Assembly (NCBI GenBank): GCA_031283105.1
Contig: JAITCL010000038.1
Coordinates: 1-49,734 of the forward strand
Direction of reading: 5' to 3'
Source: Treponema sp.
GTDB taxonomy: Bacteria > Spirochaetota > Spirochaetia > Treponematales > Breznakiellaceae
Length of the DNA stretch: 49,734 bases
The notes beneath the pieces are model-generated. The model was given only the letters and a program-made list of their open reading frames with translations, ran no database searches and was not told where the DNA came from. The position numbers were made by a program, and so were the translations under genes. Below, piece after piece: positions 1-7,930 of this stretch; position 1 is the stretch's first letter, and each line of letters begins with the position of its first letter.

Positions 1-593
1 TCGCAAGAATTTATGAAAAAATAATCGGAGAAAAAAACATCTACGCCTCGCGGCTTATACCCATTCCCCGGCCTGAATTTTTCGCGCTGTACAACGGAGT
101 CAGCCCCTATCCTGATGAAGAACTCATAAAGTTATCTGACGCTTTTGAGAGCGGCTTGTTGCCGGAAGAAATAGAAAAGAAGATACCCCTTGCGCTGGAA
201 TTGGAAGTAAGGGTAATCAATATCAATCAGGGGCGGAACACAGAGATAGCGCAGAAGTGCAAAACGCTGGGGGAATACAGCGCGTTTGTTGAGAAGGTAA
301 GGGAGTTTGAAAAAGGCACGGACAATCTGGAAGGGGCGGTAAAGAAAGCGGTAATCTACTGCCGGGATCACGAAATACTCAAGGAATTTCTTGAGAAAAA
401 TGCGACGGAGGTACTGAATATGTTAATGACGGAATGGAATTGGGATGACGCCCTTGCTTTTCGTTATCAAGAAGGCAAAGAAGAAGGCAAAGAAGAAGTT
501 GCACGTAACGCTCTTGCACAAGGGGCTACACCTGATTTTATACAGAAAATTACTGGTCTTGATATTCAAACCATTGCCAGTCTGAGCCAGTAA
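1..593 (+). CDS. Rpn family / PD-(D/E)XK nuclease-type transposase, C-terminal part (5' end outside window)
   Basis: The reading frame is open from base 3 and runs to a TAA at 591-593, so the gene starts upstream of the window. About 196 residues are visible. The start of the visible part carries the motif EFFALYNGVSPYP, which matches the 'YNG' strand of the Rpn (recombination-promoting nuclease)/PDDEXK_2 family. The end carries an EGKEEGKEE run, then a small helical ARNALAQG-x-PDFIQKITGLD motif, typical of the family's C-terminal tail. Family members are DNA endonucleases related to transposases; the catalytic residues lie in the missing N-terminal part. An ATG at 156 gives a shorter frame but the homology extends well upstream, so it is not the start. 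A rho-independent terminator follows at 636-667. Confidence 0.8.
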   Translation, partial: ARIYEKIIGEKNIYASRLIPIPRPEFFALYNGVSPYPDEELIKLSDAFESGLLPEEIEKKIPLALELEVRVININQGRNTEIAQKCKTLGEYSAFVEKVREFEKGTDNLEGAVKKAVIYCRDHEILKEFLEKNATEVLNMLMTEWNWDDALAFRYQEGKEEGKEEVARNALAQGATPDFIQKITGLDIQTIASLSQ

Positions 594-635
594 TCAACTG
601 TGCTCCCTAAGCCTGTCGAAGCCCCCCCACCAAAA

Positions 636-667
636 AAAAACCGCCCGGCAGAACCGAGCGGTTTTTC
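636..667. terminator. Bidirectional intrinsic terminator between convergent genes
   Basis: The hairpin AAAACCGCcCGG-cagaa-CCGaGCGGTTTT has an A-run on its left and a T-run on its right, so it can end transcription from both sides. It lies between the convergent Rpn-type gene (ends 593) and the lipoprotein gene (ends 685). Confidence 0.8.
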
Positions 668-684
668 CATACACAAACCGTTAA

Positions 685-1668
685 CTAGAAACCATTACTA
701 ATAGGAGAATCACCTAAAGTATTGACAAGGTCAGTGAGTAATGTAGCACCATTATATCCCCTTATGGTAAATTTTACTTTATTCTTGTCATCACCTTGCC
801 CGTTATACACTACAAGATCACCATAATTGGAACCGCTCAAGCCGTCGGCAGAACGGGCGCCCCCCTCCGTCTTATCAGCCGCGGAATAAATGAATTTCGC
901 GCTGTTGGTGCCGTCGCTGATTGACAACGCTATCGCCACCGTTCGTAAACCATTGCCGGACGTTTTATATTTAGCAGCTTCACCGGTTGCACTCTTCTTA
1001 TCCACCGCGCTTGAACCTTGACCCGATGCTGTCACGGTGATATACCCCGCTACGGTGTAAGTAGAAGAAGCATAAGCAAAGGTCGCATCGTCAGCAACAC
1101 CGAAGGAAATAGTTTTGTCCATTGAATAGCTAGTGTTTTGATTAAAGGCCAGTGCACCGTCAGTGCTTAAGTCTATAGCCAAGAATTCTGTACCAGTCTT
1201 GCTGCCCTTCCATGAGCCGCTCGACTTACCCGTTAGGGTAGCCTTGGGGTCTTCCTCATCATCAATGAGGGCTGCACTCAATACATCATCATCGTCATCA
1301 AGGGTTACATCATAACTAACATCAGCCTTAGTTATATTAAACACAGTAATGGCAGCATAAGATGTCAGCAGTTCGGTTTTATATTTGTCTTCAAAAGCAG
1401 CTTCAAAGACATCGCTGTTTGCACTACCTATAGCCGTAAGAAGGGCGCCAATAGCACCTTCAAACGCGTTTTTCGCATTGGTTTCGCTTGTAAAAGCAAC
1501 CTCTTCAGTATCAGGAAGATCAGTAGCCACTTTGGTGGCGGGCAGACTGGGCAGCCCAAAACCACCGCCGCCGCCGCCTGAACTGCCGCCATCATCACTT
1601 GAACATCCTATCATCGCCATACCACATACCAGCGCAATTATAAGCGCTACTAAAACAGGTTTCTTCAT
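685..1668 (-). CDS. Hypothetical lipoprotein
   Basis: The protein has 327 residues when started at the ATG at 1668, which has a GAGGAG ribosome binding site at 1675-1680. The frame extends upstream to 1740, but that stretch has no binding site and would put residues ahead of the signal peptide. Residues 1-22 form a lipoprotein signal: basic KK start, hydrophobic core and AMIG|C, so Cys22 would be lipidated. It is followed by an SSDDGGSSGGGGGG linker. The rest is rich in Ser, Thr, Ala and Asp with no motif I recognise; the composition suggests a beta-rich extracytoplasmic protein. It stands alone, with AT-rich direct repeats upstream (1824-1901) that could hold its regulatory region. Confidence 0.75.
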   Translation of the reverse strand: MKKPVLVALIIALVCGMAMIGCSSDDGGSSGGGGGGFGLPSLPATKVATDLPDTEEVAFTSETNAKNAFEGAIGALLTAIGSANSDVFEAAFEDKYKTELLTSYAAITVFNITKADVSYDVTLDDDDDVLSAALIDDEEDPKATLTGKSSGSWKGSKTGTEFLAIDLSTDGALAFNQNTSYSMDKTISFGVADDATFAYASSTYTVAGYITVTASGQGSSAVDKKSATGEAAKYKTSGNGLRTVAIALSISDGTNSAKFIYSAADKTEGGARSADGLSGSNYGDLVVYNGQGDDKNKVKFTIRGYNGATLLTDLVNTLGDSPISNGF

Positions 1669-1823
1669 AAGAAACTCCTCTTTTTTTATGTCTGCCTCAA
1701 AGCCAGCCATAATAATTTTCCCCGCTGTGCAGGATTTCACCTAACAGGTGATATATAAAAGACGCCCCTCCCGGGAACGGCCTTTTATTCGCAAACGCAT
1801 AAGTATGGTTTGTACATACTTAT

Positions 1824-1901
1824 ATGATTTATACATTATCATGATTTATACTATATTTCATGATTTATACAATGTATAAATTACACATTTAATGTATAAA
1901 T
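1824..1901. repeat. AT-rich iteron-like repeats upstream of the lipoprotein gene
   Basis: ATGATTTATAC occurs three times in direct orientation (1824-1834, 1841-1851, 1860-1870). AATGTATAAAT occurs twice (1871-1881, 1891-1901) and is the reverse complement of the ATTTATACATT contained in the first copy. This gives five half-sites of one ATTTATAC motif within about 80 bp. They lie about 160-230 bp upstream of the lipoprotein start codon. Confidence 0.6.
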
Positions 1902-1988
1902 CCAACATTTTCTCAAAAAAAAAGGTAAAAATCCGTGAAACAGGTATCGGTTGGGGTGGAATGGGGGGTATGGATGGTCGCTGAGGTC

Positions 1989-2015
1989 GCTCCCTGAGCC
2001 TGTCGAAGGGAGCGA
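1989..2015. repeat. REP-like palindrome (GCTCCCTGAGCCTGTCGAAGGGAGC)-type, copy 1
   Basis: This is a short palindromic unit whose ends GCTCCCT and AGGGAGC pair. Related copies lie at 3473-3498 and 3511-3536, with a degenerate one near 600-622. The core GAGCCTGTCGAAGGG is a widespread intergenic repeat in bacterial genomes. Confidence 0.6.
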
Positions 2016-2052
2016 GATAGCGGGGGGGTAATATGGGGGCAGGAAGGCAAAT

Positions 2053-2107
2053 GGTGACTGTCACTTTTTTATAGGGGATTTTCCCTATGGTGACTGTCAC
2101 TTTTTTA
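2053..2107. repeat. Paired GGTGACTGTCACTTTTTTA repeats
   Basis: The palindrome GTGACTGTCAC (GTGAC-T-GTCAC) occurs at 2054-2064 and 2090-2100, each followed by a run of T. A second inverted repeat, ATAGGG-GATTTT-CCCTAT, lies between them. Further copies are at 3322-3332 and 3585-3595, with partial ones near 2168 and 3672, so the family surrounds the 2296-3250 cassette. Confidence 0.7.
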
Positions 2108-2134
2108 GTAAAAGCCACCGCTTACAGTAATGCC

Positions 2135-2152
2135 GGCTGGATTTATCCAGCC
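2135..2152. repeat. Perfect 8-bp inverted repeat
   Basis: GGCTGGAT-TT-ATCCAGCC forms a perfect 8-bp stem with a 2-base loop. It has no T-run after it, so it is not an ordinary terminator. It sits in the repeat-rich leader of the two-gene cassette that begins at 2296. Confidence 0.55.
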
Positions 2153-2295
2153 GAGTGCGCGGCGGAAACTGTCACCGATTCGAAAGGTTTTGGTTTCGGG
2201 TGGAAGATGGGGGGCTACCATAATTTATGCCGAAGCTAACCCTGTTGAAAAATTTTTAGAAGCTATAGACAAATTTGTCAAAAGAGGTTATAGTA

Positions 2296-2928
2296 ATGGT
2301 TAAATATATTGTTGCCGAAAATATCATTAAGGAGGTAGTTTATGAGAAAACAGGAAAGAAAACCCGTATTAAGAGGGCTATTAAAATGAATCAAACAATA
2401 AGGGTTCATCGTGGCAATGTCGTGGGGATTGGCAGAATCAAAATCCCCAAAACACAGGAATTCGACTATGAAATTCAACTGCTCTCATATTTGGACATTC
2501 AAGAGTCCGAGGCGTCGTTTATTGCGACCTGTATCCATTTGCACATTGACGGTTATGGTAAAACCATAGAAGAAGCCGAAGAGGATATGGTAGAAAATAT
2601 TTATTATTTTTTGTGCGAAAATTTTAACCAACTTTCTCTTGAGGACGCATGGGATAATTTAAGGGATCTTTTCAAGTCCGATGACTGGTCAAATGAATTA
2701 TGGGGGGCATACCATGAAGTTCAGATCCGGTTATCCATGCGGGGAGAATCAACAGATAATACCGCAAGTCTTTTAAAGCGGCTTAACCAACTGGCAAGGA
2801 GGGTTAAGGAATTGGAAGCAAAGGTAAGAGATTCCGAAGAAACAGAAGTCCGCATTATAGCATTCGAGATACGAAACCTTGCAAAAGATTTAATTGTAGA
2901 TAATACACGTTTGGGGGAGGTTGCATAA
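2296..2928 (+). CDS. Hypothetical protein with a HicB-like segment and a C-terminal coiled coil
   Basis: The start is taken at the ATG at 2296, preceded by AGAGG at 2284-2288; a TTG at 2275 in the same frame has no binding site. This gives 210 residues. I do not recognise the family with certainty. The middle part (FIATCIHLHIDGYGKTIEEAEEDM) resembles the HicB antitoxin fold, where a beta-strand is followed by GxTxEEA and a helix. The last 50 residues are charged heptad-like helix (LARRVKELEAKVRDSEE). The next gene starts one base after its stop codon, so the two are almost certainly co-translated. Function is unknown; an antitoxin-like or partner protein is only a possibility. Confidence 0.55.
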   Translation: MVKYIVAENIIKEVVYEKTGKKTRIKRAIKMNQTIRVHRGNVVGIGRIKIPKTQEFDYEIQLLSYLDIQESEASFIATCIHLHIDGYGKTIEEAEEDMVENIYYFLCENFNQLSLEDAWDNLRDLFKSDDWSNELWGAYHEVQIRLSMRGESTDNTASLLKRLNQLARRVKELEAKVRDSEETEVRIIAFEIRNLAKDLIVDNTRLGEVA

Positions 2929-2929
2929 G

Positions 2930-3250
2930 ATGTATTCGTCTGAATCTGTTATTAGTGAGCTTAAAAAGAATACTATATTAAGCTTCGAAGACAGCAAGAT
3001 AGGCTGTCCATCCCCAATACCACATCAAGGTTGTGAAGGCAAGCCTGAATGTTGTGAATTATGCATAACCCAAAGATGCAAACAACCTCTATCCATTCAT
3101 CGTGATTATAAGAAGTTTACTGTTTTAAATTTCAGATTCATGGTTTCTCCCACGAATTATGGCGGATTTATTCGGAAGAACGACTCCACATTAAAACAGT
3201 TAATAAACCTTAAATTGATTGATGAAACAAAATTAAAACCTGCCGTATAA
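2930..3250 (+). CDS. Hypothetical cysteine-rich small protein, second gene of a two-gene cassette
   Basis: The ATG at 2930 has a strong GGGGGAGG binding site at 2913-2920, inside the end of the preceding gene; an in-frame TTG at 2921 abuts that site and is unlikely. The protein has 106 residues. Residues about 26-52 hold six cysteines and two histidines (GCPSPIPHQGCEG...CCELC...RC), suggesting a metal-binding knuckle or disulfide-rich segment. The C-terminal part is basic. I recognise no family. It forms a closed pair with the upstream gene and is followed by a terminator at 3264-3304. Confidence 0.55.
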   Translation: MYSSESVISELKKNTILSFEDSKIGCPSPIPHQGCEGKPECCELCITQRCKQPLSIHRDYKKFTVLNFRFMVSPTNYGGFIRKNDSTLKQLINLKLIDETKLKPAV

Positions 3251-3263
3251 TTTTTGAAAAAAC

Positions 3264-3304
3264 AAAAAAAGGCTGCTCAAAAGACAAAGAGCAGCTTTTT
3301 TTTG
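3264..3304 (+). terminator. Intrinsic terminator of the two-gene cassette
   Basis: The stem GCTGCTC / GAGCAGC, flanked by an A-run on the left and nine T residues on the right, follows the stop codon at 3250. Confidence 0.85.
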
Positions 3305-3321
3305 GACTCAAATCATAAAAA

Positions 3322-3620
3322 GTGACTGTCACCTCCAGTACCTAAAAAAATTTTTAGGTACTGGATGCTTTCGGGTGGAATCCGCCGTAGGCGGACGGTG
3401 TGAAAATCCCAGCCGGAGGGGTGGACAGGATTACAGGAGGCGGGCAGACAAGTTCAGCCACCGGATTGAAGTCGCTCCCTGAGCCTGTCGAAGGGAGCAG
3501 GGACGCTTCGCTCCCTGATCTTGTCGAAGGGTCGAAGCGCCGAAGCGCCCGTAGCGCCCCTTCCGGCTGGAGTTTCTGTAAATGGTGACTGTCACCATAG
3601 GAAAAAATGGGGCTATCCAA
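3322..3620. repeat. Composite palindromic repeat region
   Basis: No gene is supported here. The stretch contains GTGACTGTCAC at 3322-3332 and 3585-3595, a perfect 15-bp inverted repeat at 3334-3365, two CCTGAGCCTGTCGAAGGG-type palindromes (about 3473-3498 and 3511-3536), and an AGCGCCCCTTCCGGCTGGAG segment whose reverse complement recurs near 13516-13536. Open frames across it are created by the palindromes. Confidence 0.65.
3334..3365. repeat. Perfect 15-bp inverted repeat with 2-base loop
   Basis: TCCAGTACCTAAAAA and TTTTTAGGTACTGGA flank two A residues. The structure is symmetrical and has no trailing T-run outside the stem, so it is not a canonical terminator. It directly follows a GTGACTGTCAC copy. 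Confidence 0.75.
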
Positions 3621-3679
3621 TACTCAAATAGCCGATGGAACCGGCCTCCCTATAGAAACCATTGAACAAATATAGACAG

Positions 3680-4462
3680 TCACCCAAGCCAGCGCTCGAT
3701 GAGGCAGCGTGACAGCGAGCCGGGGCCGGGAAGCGCGGGCAGCGAGTCGCGGCTGAACCAGCGGGCGTCTTCAATTTCAACGCCGTCGGGTTTCAGAATG
3801 CCGGCAGTGTAACGGGCGGAAAAACCTGTCATCAGAGAATGGGGGAAGGGCCAGGGCTGCGAGGCAATGTACCGTATATCGCCAATTTCAATGCCGGTTT
3901 CTTCGCGGGTTTCGCGGGCGGCGGCTGTTTCAAGATTTTCTCCCGCCTCGACAAAACCGGCGATAAGGCTGTATACGCCGGAGGCGAATTTTTTGTTGTG
4001 GGCAAGCAGGATTTTTCCTTCATCGTTGGTGATGAGCGTGATGACCGCCGGGGCGATGCGGGGGAATTCTACGCGGCCGCAGGCGGGGCAGAAGCGGGAC
4101 AATTCAACATCTGAATCGCTGTTTTTGGCCCCGCAGCTTCCGCAAAAAAGGGATTCCCGCCGCCATTGGGCAACGTGAAAAGCCCGCAGCAGCCGGCTTG
4201 CCGGGACGGGAAGCATGGAGAGCAGTTGGCGCACGGGGATTGTCTGCCAGAGCGGGGGCAGGGAGGCTCCCATCGGGACGGAAACGCCGGTAAGACCGCC
4301 GCCGGCGGCGACATTCAAAGTGTCTGCGGGAATGGTAAAAATGTCAGAAGAAGGGAATTTGCCGGCATGGGCGAGCGGTATTTCCAATTCCGGCGCGGCG
4401 GCGGATACATCCTGATCCGTCAAAAGTGAGACCCCCTGGAAGAAAAACGCGCAATTATTCAA
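3680..4462 (-). CDS. nudC: NADH pyrophosphatase (NAD-capped RNA decapping hydrolase) NudC
   Basis: This 260-residue Nudix hydrolase cleaves NAD(H) to NMN(H) and AMP and removes NAD caps from RNA. The zinc ribbon is complete (C107, C110, C125, C128). The Nudix box spans about 169-191, with RETREETG at 184-190, followed by SQPWPFPHS at 201-209, the NudC signature. Length matches the E. coli protein (257). The start is a TTG at 4462 supported by GGAG at 4470-4473; later in-frame starts would cut into the N-terminal domain. It is divergent from the TPR-mreB operon, and the two 5' regions share about 60 bp. GTGACTGTCAC-type repeats lie just beyond its 3' end. Confidence 0.93.
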   Translation of the reverse strand: MNNCAFFFQGVSLLTDQDVSAAAPELEIPLAHAGKFPSSDIFTIPADTLNVAAGGGLTGVSVPMGASLPPLWQTIPVRQLLSMLPVPASRLLRAFHVAQWRRESLFCGSCGAKNSDSDVELSRFCPACGRVEFPRIAPAVITLITNDEGKILLAHNKKFASGVYSLIAGFVEAGENLETAAARETREETGIEIGDIRYIASQPWPFPHSLMTGFSARYTAGILKPDGVEIEDARWFSRDSLPALPGPGSLSRCLIERWLG

Positions 4463-4479
4463 AAAATCACTCCAAAGAA

Positions 4480-4506
4480 TTGACTTTTTTCTCGAAAAAA
4501 TATACT
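4480..4506 (+). promoter_or_regulatory. Candidate promoter of the TPR-mre operon
   Basis: TTGACT at 4480-4485 and TATACT at 4501-4506 resemble sigma-70 -35 and -10 boxes. The spacer is 15 bases, short of the optimum, so the call is tentative. It lies in the divergent gap before the start at 4522. Confidence 0.4.
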
Positions 4507-4521
4507 ACAATGAGGGGGACA

Positions 4522-5517
4522 ATGTACAGTAAAAAAATCAGGTACGATTACCGAAGTTATATTCGCCGGAAACGGCTTATATTTTCCATTGCGGCGCTGG
4601 CGGTTACCGGTCTGATTACTGCGGCGGCGGTTCAGTTTATGGGGAGGATAACGGGCACGGCGCGGGGGGAGCGCACGGAACTTTTACGGTTATGGGAATC
4701 CGGTTCTTTCAACGAAGTGTATGACCGGAGTCAGGCCGCCCTTGCATTCCGCCCGCTGGACTATTTTCTGCTGACCATGAACGGGTTTTCCGCCTATCAA
4801 CTGGGCATTTCCCAGATAAACAACCTGAATGCGGAGCGTTATTTTGATGATTGTATACGGTCGCTGCGCAAGGCCTTATTGCTTAAAAATTCATTGAATG
4901 ACGGGCGGCTGTACTATGTTCTGGGAAAAGCCTACAACTACCGGGGCGGGAGTTATGCCGATCTTTCGGTGAAATATCTGGTGAAGGCCGGAAACTTGTC
5001 GTATAACGCGGCGGATATTCCTGAATATCTGGGGCTGGCTTACGCCGCGGTCGGAGATTACCGGAACAGCGTGGTGGCTTTTTCCGAAGCGCTGGTAATG
5101 CAGAGCGGCGGAAACGACACGCTGTCGGAGGAATGGCCGTTAGGTGAAACATCGTCAGGCGGAAGACCTTCGGGACTTTTGCTTCTTTCCATCGCGCGGT
5201 CTTATTGCGCCCTCGGTGAATTTGAACAGGCGCGGGCGTACCTGCAGCGGTGCATAGAAGTTTCCCCGGATTCCCGGACTGTTCTTGCGGCGCGTCTGTT
5301 GTTATCGGATGTTTTACAAAAAGCCGGCGACAGCGACGGGGCGAAACGGCAGCTTATGGATATACTGGGGGAGGCGGGCGAAAATGCCGAGGCCCATTAT
5401 CAGTTGGGGGAACTGTACGCCCTCCAGGGGGAGACAACCCGCGCCCGCGCCGAATGGCGGCTCGCGCTCAGGGCTGACCCGGCGCACCTCAAGGCGAGAA
5501 CGCGGCTTTCAATGTGA
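4522..5517 (+). CDS. Membrane-anchored TPR repeat protein upstream of mreB
   Basis: The ATG at 4522 follows GAGGGGG at 4512-4518; the frame is open back to 4426 but that would run through the promoter. The protein has 331 residues. A basic start (KKIRYDYRSYIRRKR) precedes one membrane segment at about 18-40, so the remainder probably faces the periplasm. That remainder contains tetratricopeptide-like helical repeats, clearest near the end (EAHYQLGELYALQGETTRARAEWRLALRADP) and around the motifs LLLLSIARSYCALGEFEQARAYLQRCIEVSP. Such repeats bind partner proteins. It is 18 bp ahead of mreB and co-directional with the elongation genes, suggesting a scaffold role, which is an inference. Confidence 0.75.
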   Translation: MYSKKIRYDYRSYIRRKRLIFSIAALAVTGLITAAAVQFMGRITGTARGERTELLRLWESGSFNEVYDRSQAALAFRPLDYFLLTMNGFSAYQLGISQINNLNAERYFDDCIRSLRKALLLKNSLNDGRLYYVLGKAYNYRGGSYADLSVKYLVKAGNLSYNAADIPEYLGLAYAAVGDYRNSVVAFSEALVMQSGGNDTLSEEWPLGETSSGGRPSGLLLLSIARSYCALGEFEQARAYLQRCIEVSPDSRTVLAARLLLSDVLQKAGDSDGAKRQLMDILGEAGENAEAHYQLGELYALQGETTRARAEWRLALRADPAHLKARTRLSM

Positions 5518-5535
5518 ATTTTTTATGGAGGAATT

Positions 5536-6564
5536 ATGTTTGGCAGTACTTCATCTGACCTGGGTATTGATTTAGGGACTTGTAACACCATTATTTATAT
5601 TCGGAATAAAGGCATTGTGCTGAATGAGCCGTCCGTGGTGGCGGTTGAATTGGGAACGAAAAAAATTGTCGCGGTAGGGGCGGACGCAAAACGCATGCTC
5701 TGCAAAACGCCGGGGCATATCCGCACGATCAGGCCATTGCGGGACGGCGTTATTGCCGACCTTGAGTCCACCGAAAAAATGATTCGCTATTTTATTTCCC
5801 GCGTCCTGCCCCGTTACCGTTTTATAAAACCCCGCATGGTGGTTGGCATTCCGTCCTGCATAACAGAAGTTGAACGCAGAGCGGTGGAGGAAAGCGCCTA
5901 TAAAGCCGGGGCGCGGGAAGTCATTGTAATCGAGGAAAGTCTGGCGGCGGCGATTGGCGCGGATATTCCCATTAATGAGCCGGCAGGCCACATGGTCTGC
6001 GACATTGGCGGCGGAACCACGGAAATATCGGTTATCTCGCTGGGGGGAATGGTAGTTACCAACGCCATCCGGCTGGGCGGCGATGAATTTGACGAAGCAA
6101 TTATCAAATATGTCAGAATGGTTAACAATCTTATCATCGGGCAGCAGATGGCGGAACATCTCAAAATCGAAATCGGCAATGCCGTTCCCGACAAAAATAT
6201 TGAAGAAATTGAAGTGAAGGGAACCAATGCGGCTAACGGCCTGCCCCAGCGTTTCAAAATCGGCTCCGATCAAATCAGGGAAGCCCTGCGTGACCCCATT
6301 AATCAAATCATTGACAATATTAAATCAACTCTGGGGCAGACGCCGCCCGAGCTTGCCGCCGACATTGTTGAACGGGGCATAGTGATGACCGGCGGCGGGT
6401 CGCTGCTGAAGGGCCTGGACAAACTGATTGCCAGCGAGACCGGCGTTCCGGTGTTTATCGCTGATCGTCCGCTGGACTGCGTAGCGCTGGGGGCGGGCAA
6501 GTATTTTGATTATACCAGAGGCGTTGACAGCTCAAAAAATATTTATGACAGCCTGAACGGATAA
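5536..6564 (+). CDS. mreB: Rod shape-determining protein MreB
   Basis: This is a 342-residue actin-like ATPase that polymerises under the inner membrane and directs lateral cell-wall synthesis. The phosphate-1 loop ([23 protein letters not shown] in two overlapping parts), the phosphate-2 loop ([17 protein letters not shown]), and the adenosine motif ([15 protein letters not shown]) are all present. Length is standard. The start ATG has GGAGG at 5527-5531. mreC follows after 3 bases. It is the first of a canonical mreBCD-mrdA-rodA run. Confidence 0.97.
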   Translation: MFGSTSSDLGIDLGTCNTIIYIRNKGIVLNEPSVVAVELGTKKIVAVGADAKRMLCKTPGHIRTIRPLRDGVIADLESTEKMIRYFISRVLPRYRFIKPRMVVGIPSCITEVERRAVEESAYKAGAREVIVIEESLAAAIGADIPINEPAGHMVCDIGGGTTEISVISLGGMVVTNAIRLGGDEFDEAIIKYVRMVNNLIIGQQMAEHLKIEIGNAVPDKNIEEIEVKGTNAANGLPQRFKIGSDQIREALRDPINQIIDNIKSTLGQTPPELAADIVERGIVMTGGGSLLKGLDKLIASETGVPVFIADRPLDCVALGAGKYFDYTRGVDSSKNIYDSLNG

Positions 6565-6567
6565 AGT

Positions 6568-7428
6568 ATGAAGAAAAAGAGGTGGACGCCCAAAAACCGT
6601 TTGCCATTGGAACTGTATGTTTTTTCGGCGCTCATGGCGGTTTCGTTTTCCCTGCTTCTTTTTTCTACCCGCAGTTTGATTCTCAATGTTCGTGACGCGA
6701 GCCTGTCTGTTTTTTCCGGTGTGCGCGGCAGGGTGGACGATCTTTCTTCGGTGGCTGCCCGGACGATTCTTTCCGTACAGGAACTTGCCAAACTGAGGAC
6801 GGAGTACAGCGAACTGCTGGAGCGTGTCGCCCGCTATGAACGGCTTGAGCGGAGCGCGGCGGAAATAAATCAGGAAAATACCCGCCTGAAAGAACAACTC
6901 GCTTTTTCACAGGGCTTAACTTACCGCCACATACCCGCCAAACTTATCGGCAGGGATCCTGATAACCTCTATTCCGCGCTGGTGATTAACAAGGGCAGCC
7001 GTTCGGGAGTTGCGCGGGATATGGCGGTTATTGCATGGCAGGGGGGCAGTCAGGCGCTGGTGGGCAAAGTTATTCAGGTAAGGGCTTATGAAAGCCTGGT
7101 GATGCCCCTGTATGATTCCAGCCTGCTGGTCGCTTCCCGTTTTGCCGCTTCCCGTTATGAGGGTATTGTCGAGGGGCAGGGCAATCCCGATTTGCCCCTG
7201 AGAATGCGGTTTATCCCCAAAAGGGCCAGGGACATGATAAGCCAGGGCGATCTGGTTGTTTCCAGCGGTATGGGCGGAGTGTATCCGCCGGATATAAATA
7301 TAGGCAGGATAAGCTATGTATCCTACCATGAGTATGAAATTTCAATGGAAGCGGAACTGGAACCGCTGATTGATTTTTCCCGCCTTGAATATGTGTTTGT
7401 GATAGAAGAAAAAGATAACGATGATTAA
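6568..7428 (+). CDS. mreC: Rod shape-determining protein MreC
   Basis: The 286-residue protein has a basic N-terminus (KKKRWTPKNR), one membrane segment at about 13-32, a coiled coil at about 70-112 (ELAKLRTEYSELLERVARYERL...) and the beta-barrel domain characteristic of MreC (IGRDPDNLYSALVINKGSRSGV, VSSGMGGVYPPDINIGRIS). MreC links MreB filaments to PBP2 in the periplasm. Its stop codon overlaps the start of mreD by 8 bases. Confidence 0.93.
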   Translation: MKKKRWTPKNRLPLELYVFSALMAVSFSLLLFSTRSLILNVRDASLSVFSGVRGRVDDLSSVAARTILSVQELAKLRTEYSELLERVARYERLERSAAEINQENTRLKEQLAFSQGLTYRHIPAKLIGRDPDNLYSALVINKGSRSGVARDMAVIAWQGGSQALVGKVIQVRAYESLVMPLYDSSLLVASRFAASRYEGIVEGQGNPDLPLRMRFIPKRARDMISQGDLVVSSGMGGVYPPDINIGRISYVSYHEYEISMEAELEPLIDFSRLEYVFVIEEKDNDD

Positions 7429-7930
7429 GAATATTATTTGGACGGTGATTTTTGGCCTGGTGGCGGCTATTCTCCAGTCGACGCTGCTGTCCCACTTTGC
7501 CCTGTACCGCGCCGTTCCCGATATTGCCCTGGGAATCATCGTCTACTCCGCTTATGTCAACGGCACCATGACCGGGCAGTTTTCCGGTTTCTTTTACGGA
7601 ATAGCGCTTGATCTTCTTTCCGCCGCCCCCCTGGGCCTTAATGCCTTTGTCCGCACAATTATCGGTGCGCTTACCGGCCTGATGAAAGGAACTTTTTTTC
7701 TGGACGTTTTTCTGCTTCCCATGTTCCTCTGCGCCTCTGCGACTCTTATCAAAGCGCTAATTCTCTTTTTGCTGAGCTTATTGATGGCCGGCATCATTCC
7801 GTCTTATCCGCTTGCCTCCCCCCTTTTGTGGACGGAACTGGCCATGAACACTTTTATCGCGCCGTTCCTCTTTGCCCTGCTCAAGCGGTTCAATTCCCTG
7901 CTTACCAATGAACGGGGAGGCGGAATGTGA
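7421..7930 (+). CDS. mreD: Rod shape-determining protein MreD
   Basis: The 169-residue protein is nearly all hydrophobic with about five membrane segments, the usual MreD size and topology. FALYRAVPDIALGIIVYSAYVNGTMTGQF and ALDLLSAAPLGLNAF carry the conserved 'P-D' and 'D-hydrophobic-G-N-F' features of the family. It overlaps mreC by 8 bases, and its TGA overlaps the GTG start of the PBP2 gene. Confidence 0.9.
   Translation: MIKNIIWTVIFGLVAAILQSTLLSHFALYRAVPDIALGIIVYSAYVNGTMTGQFSGFFYGIALDLLSAAPLGLNAFVRTIIGALTGLMKGTFFLDVFLLPMFLCASATLIKALILFLLSLLMAGIIPSYPLASPLLWTELAMNTFIAPFLFALLKRFNSLLTNERGGGM

Noticed and set aside
2214-2303. Short plus-strand frame ending ANPVEKFLEAIDKFVKRGYSNG before the cassette
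   Set aside because: It has no start codon in frame close by and is only about 30 codons; it may be a gene relic but nothing confirms it.
3354-3620. Open frames on both strands in the repeat region
   Set aside because: They are created by palindromic repeats, carry no recognisable domain, and have no binding sites.
3839-4429. Several plus-strand open frames opposite nudC
   Set aside because: They are antisense shadows of a GC-rich, well-supported NudC gene and have no binding sites or family features.
5572-6306. Long minus-strand frame opposite mreB
   Set aside because: It is a shadow of the conserved mreB gene on the plus strand.
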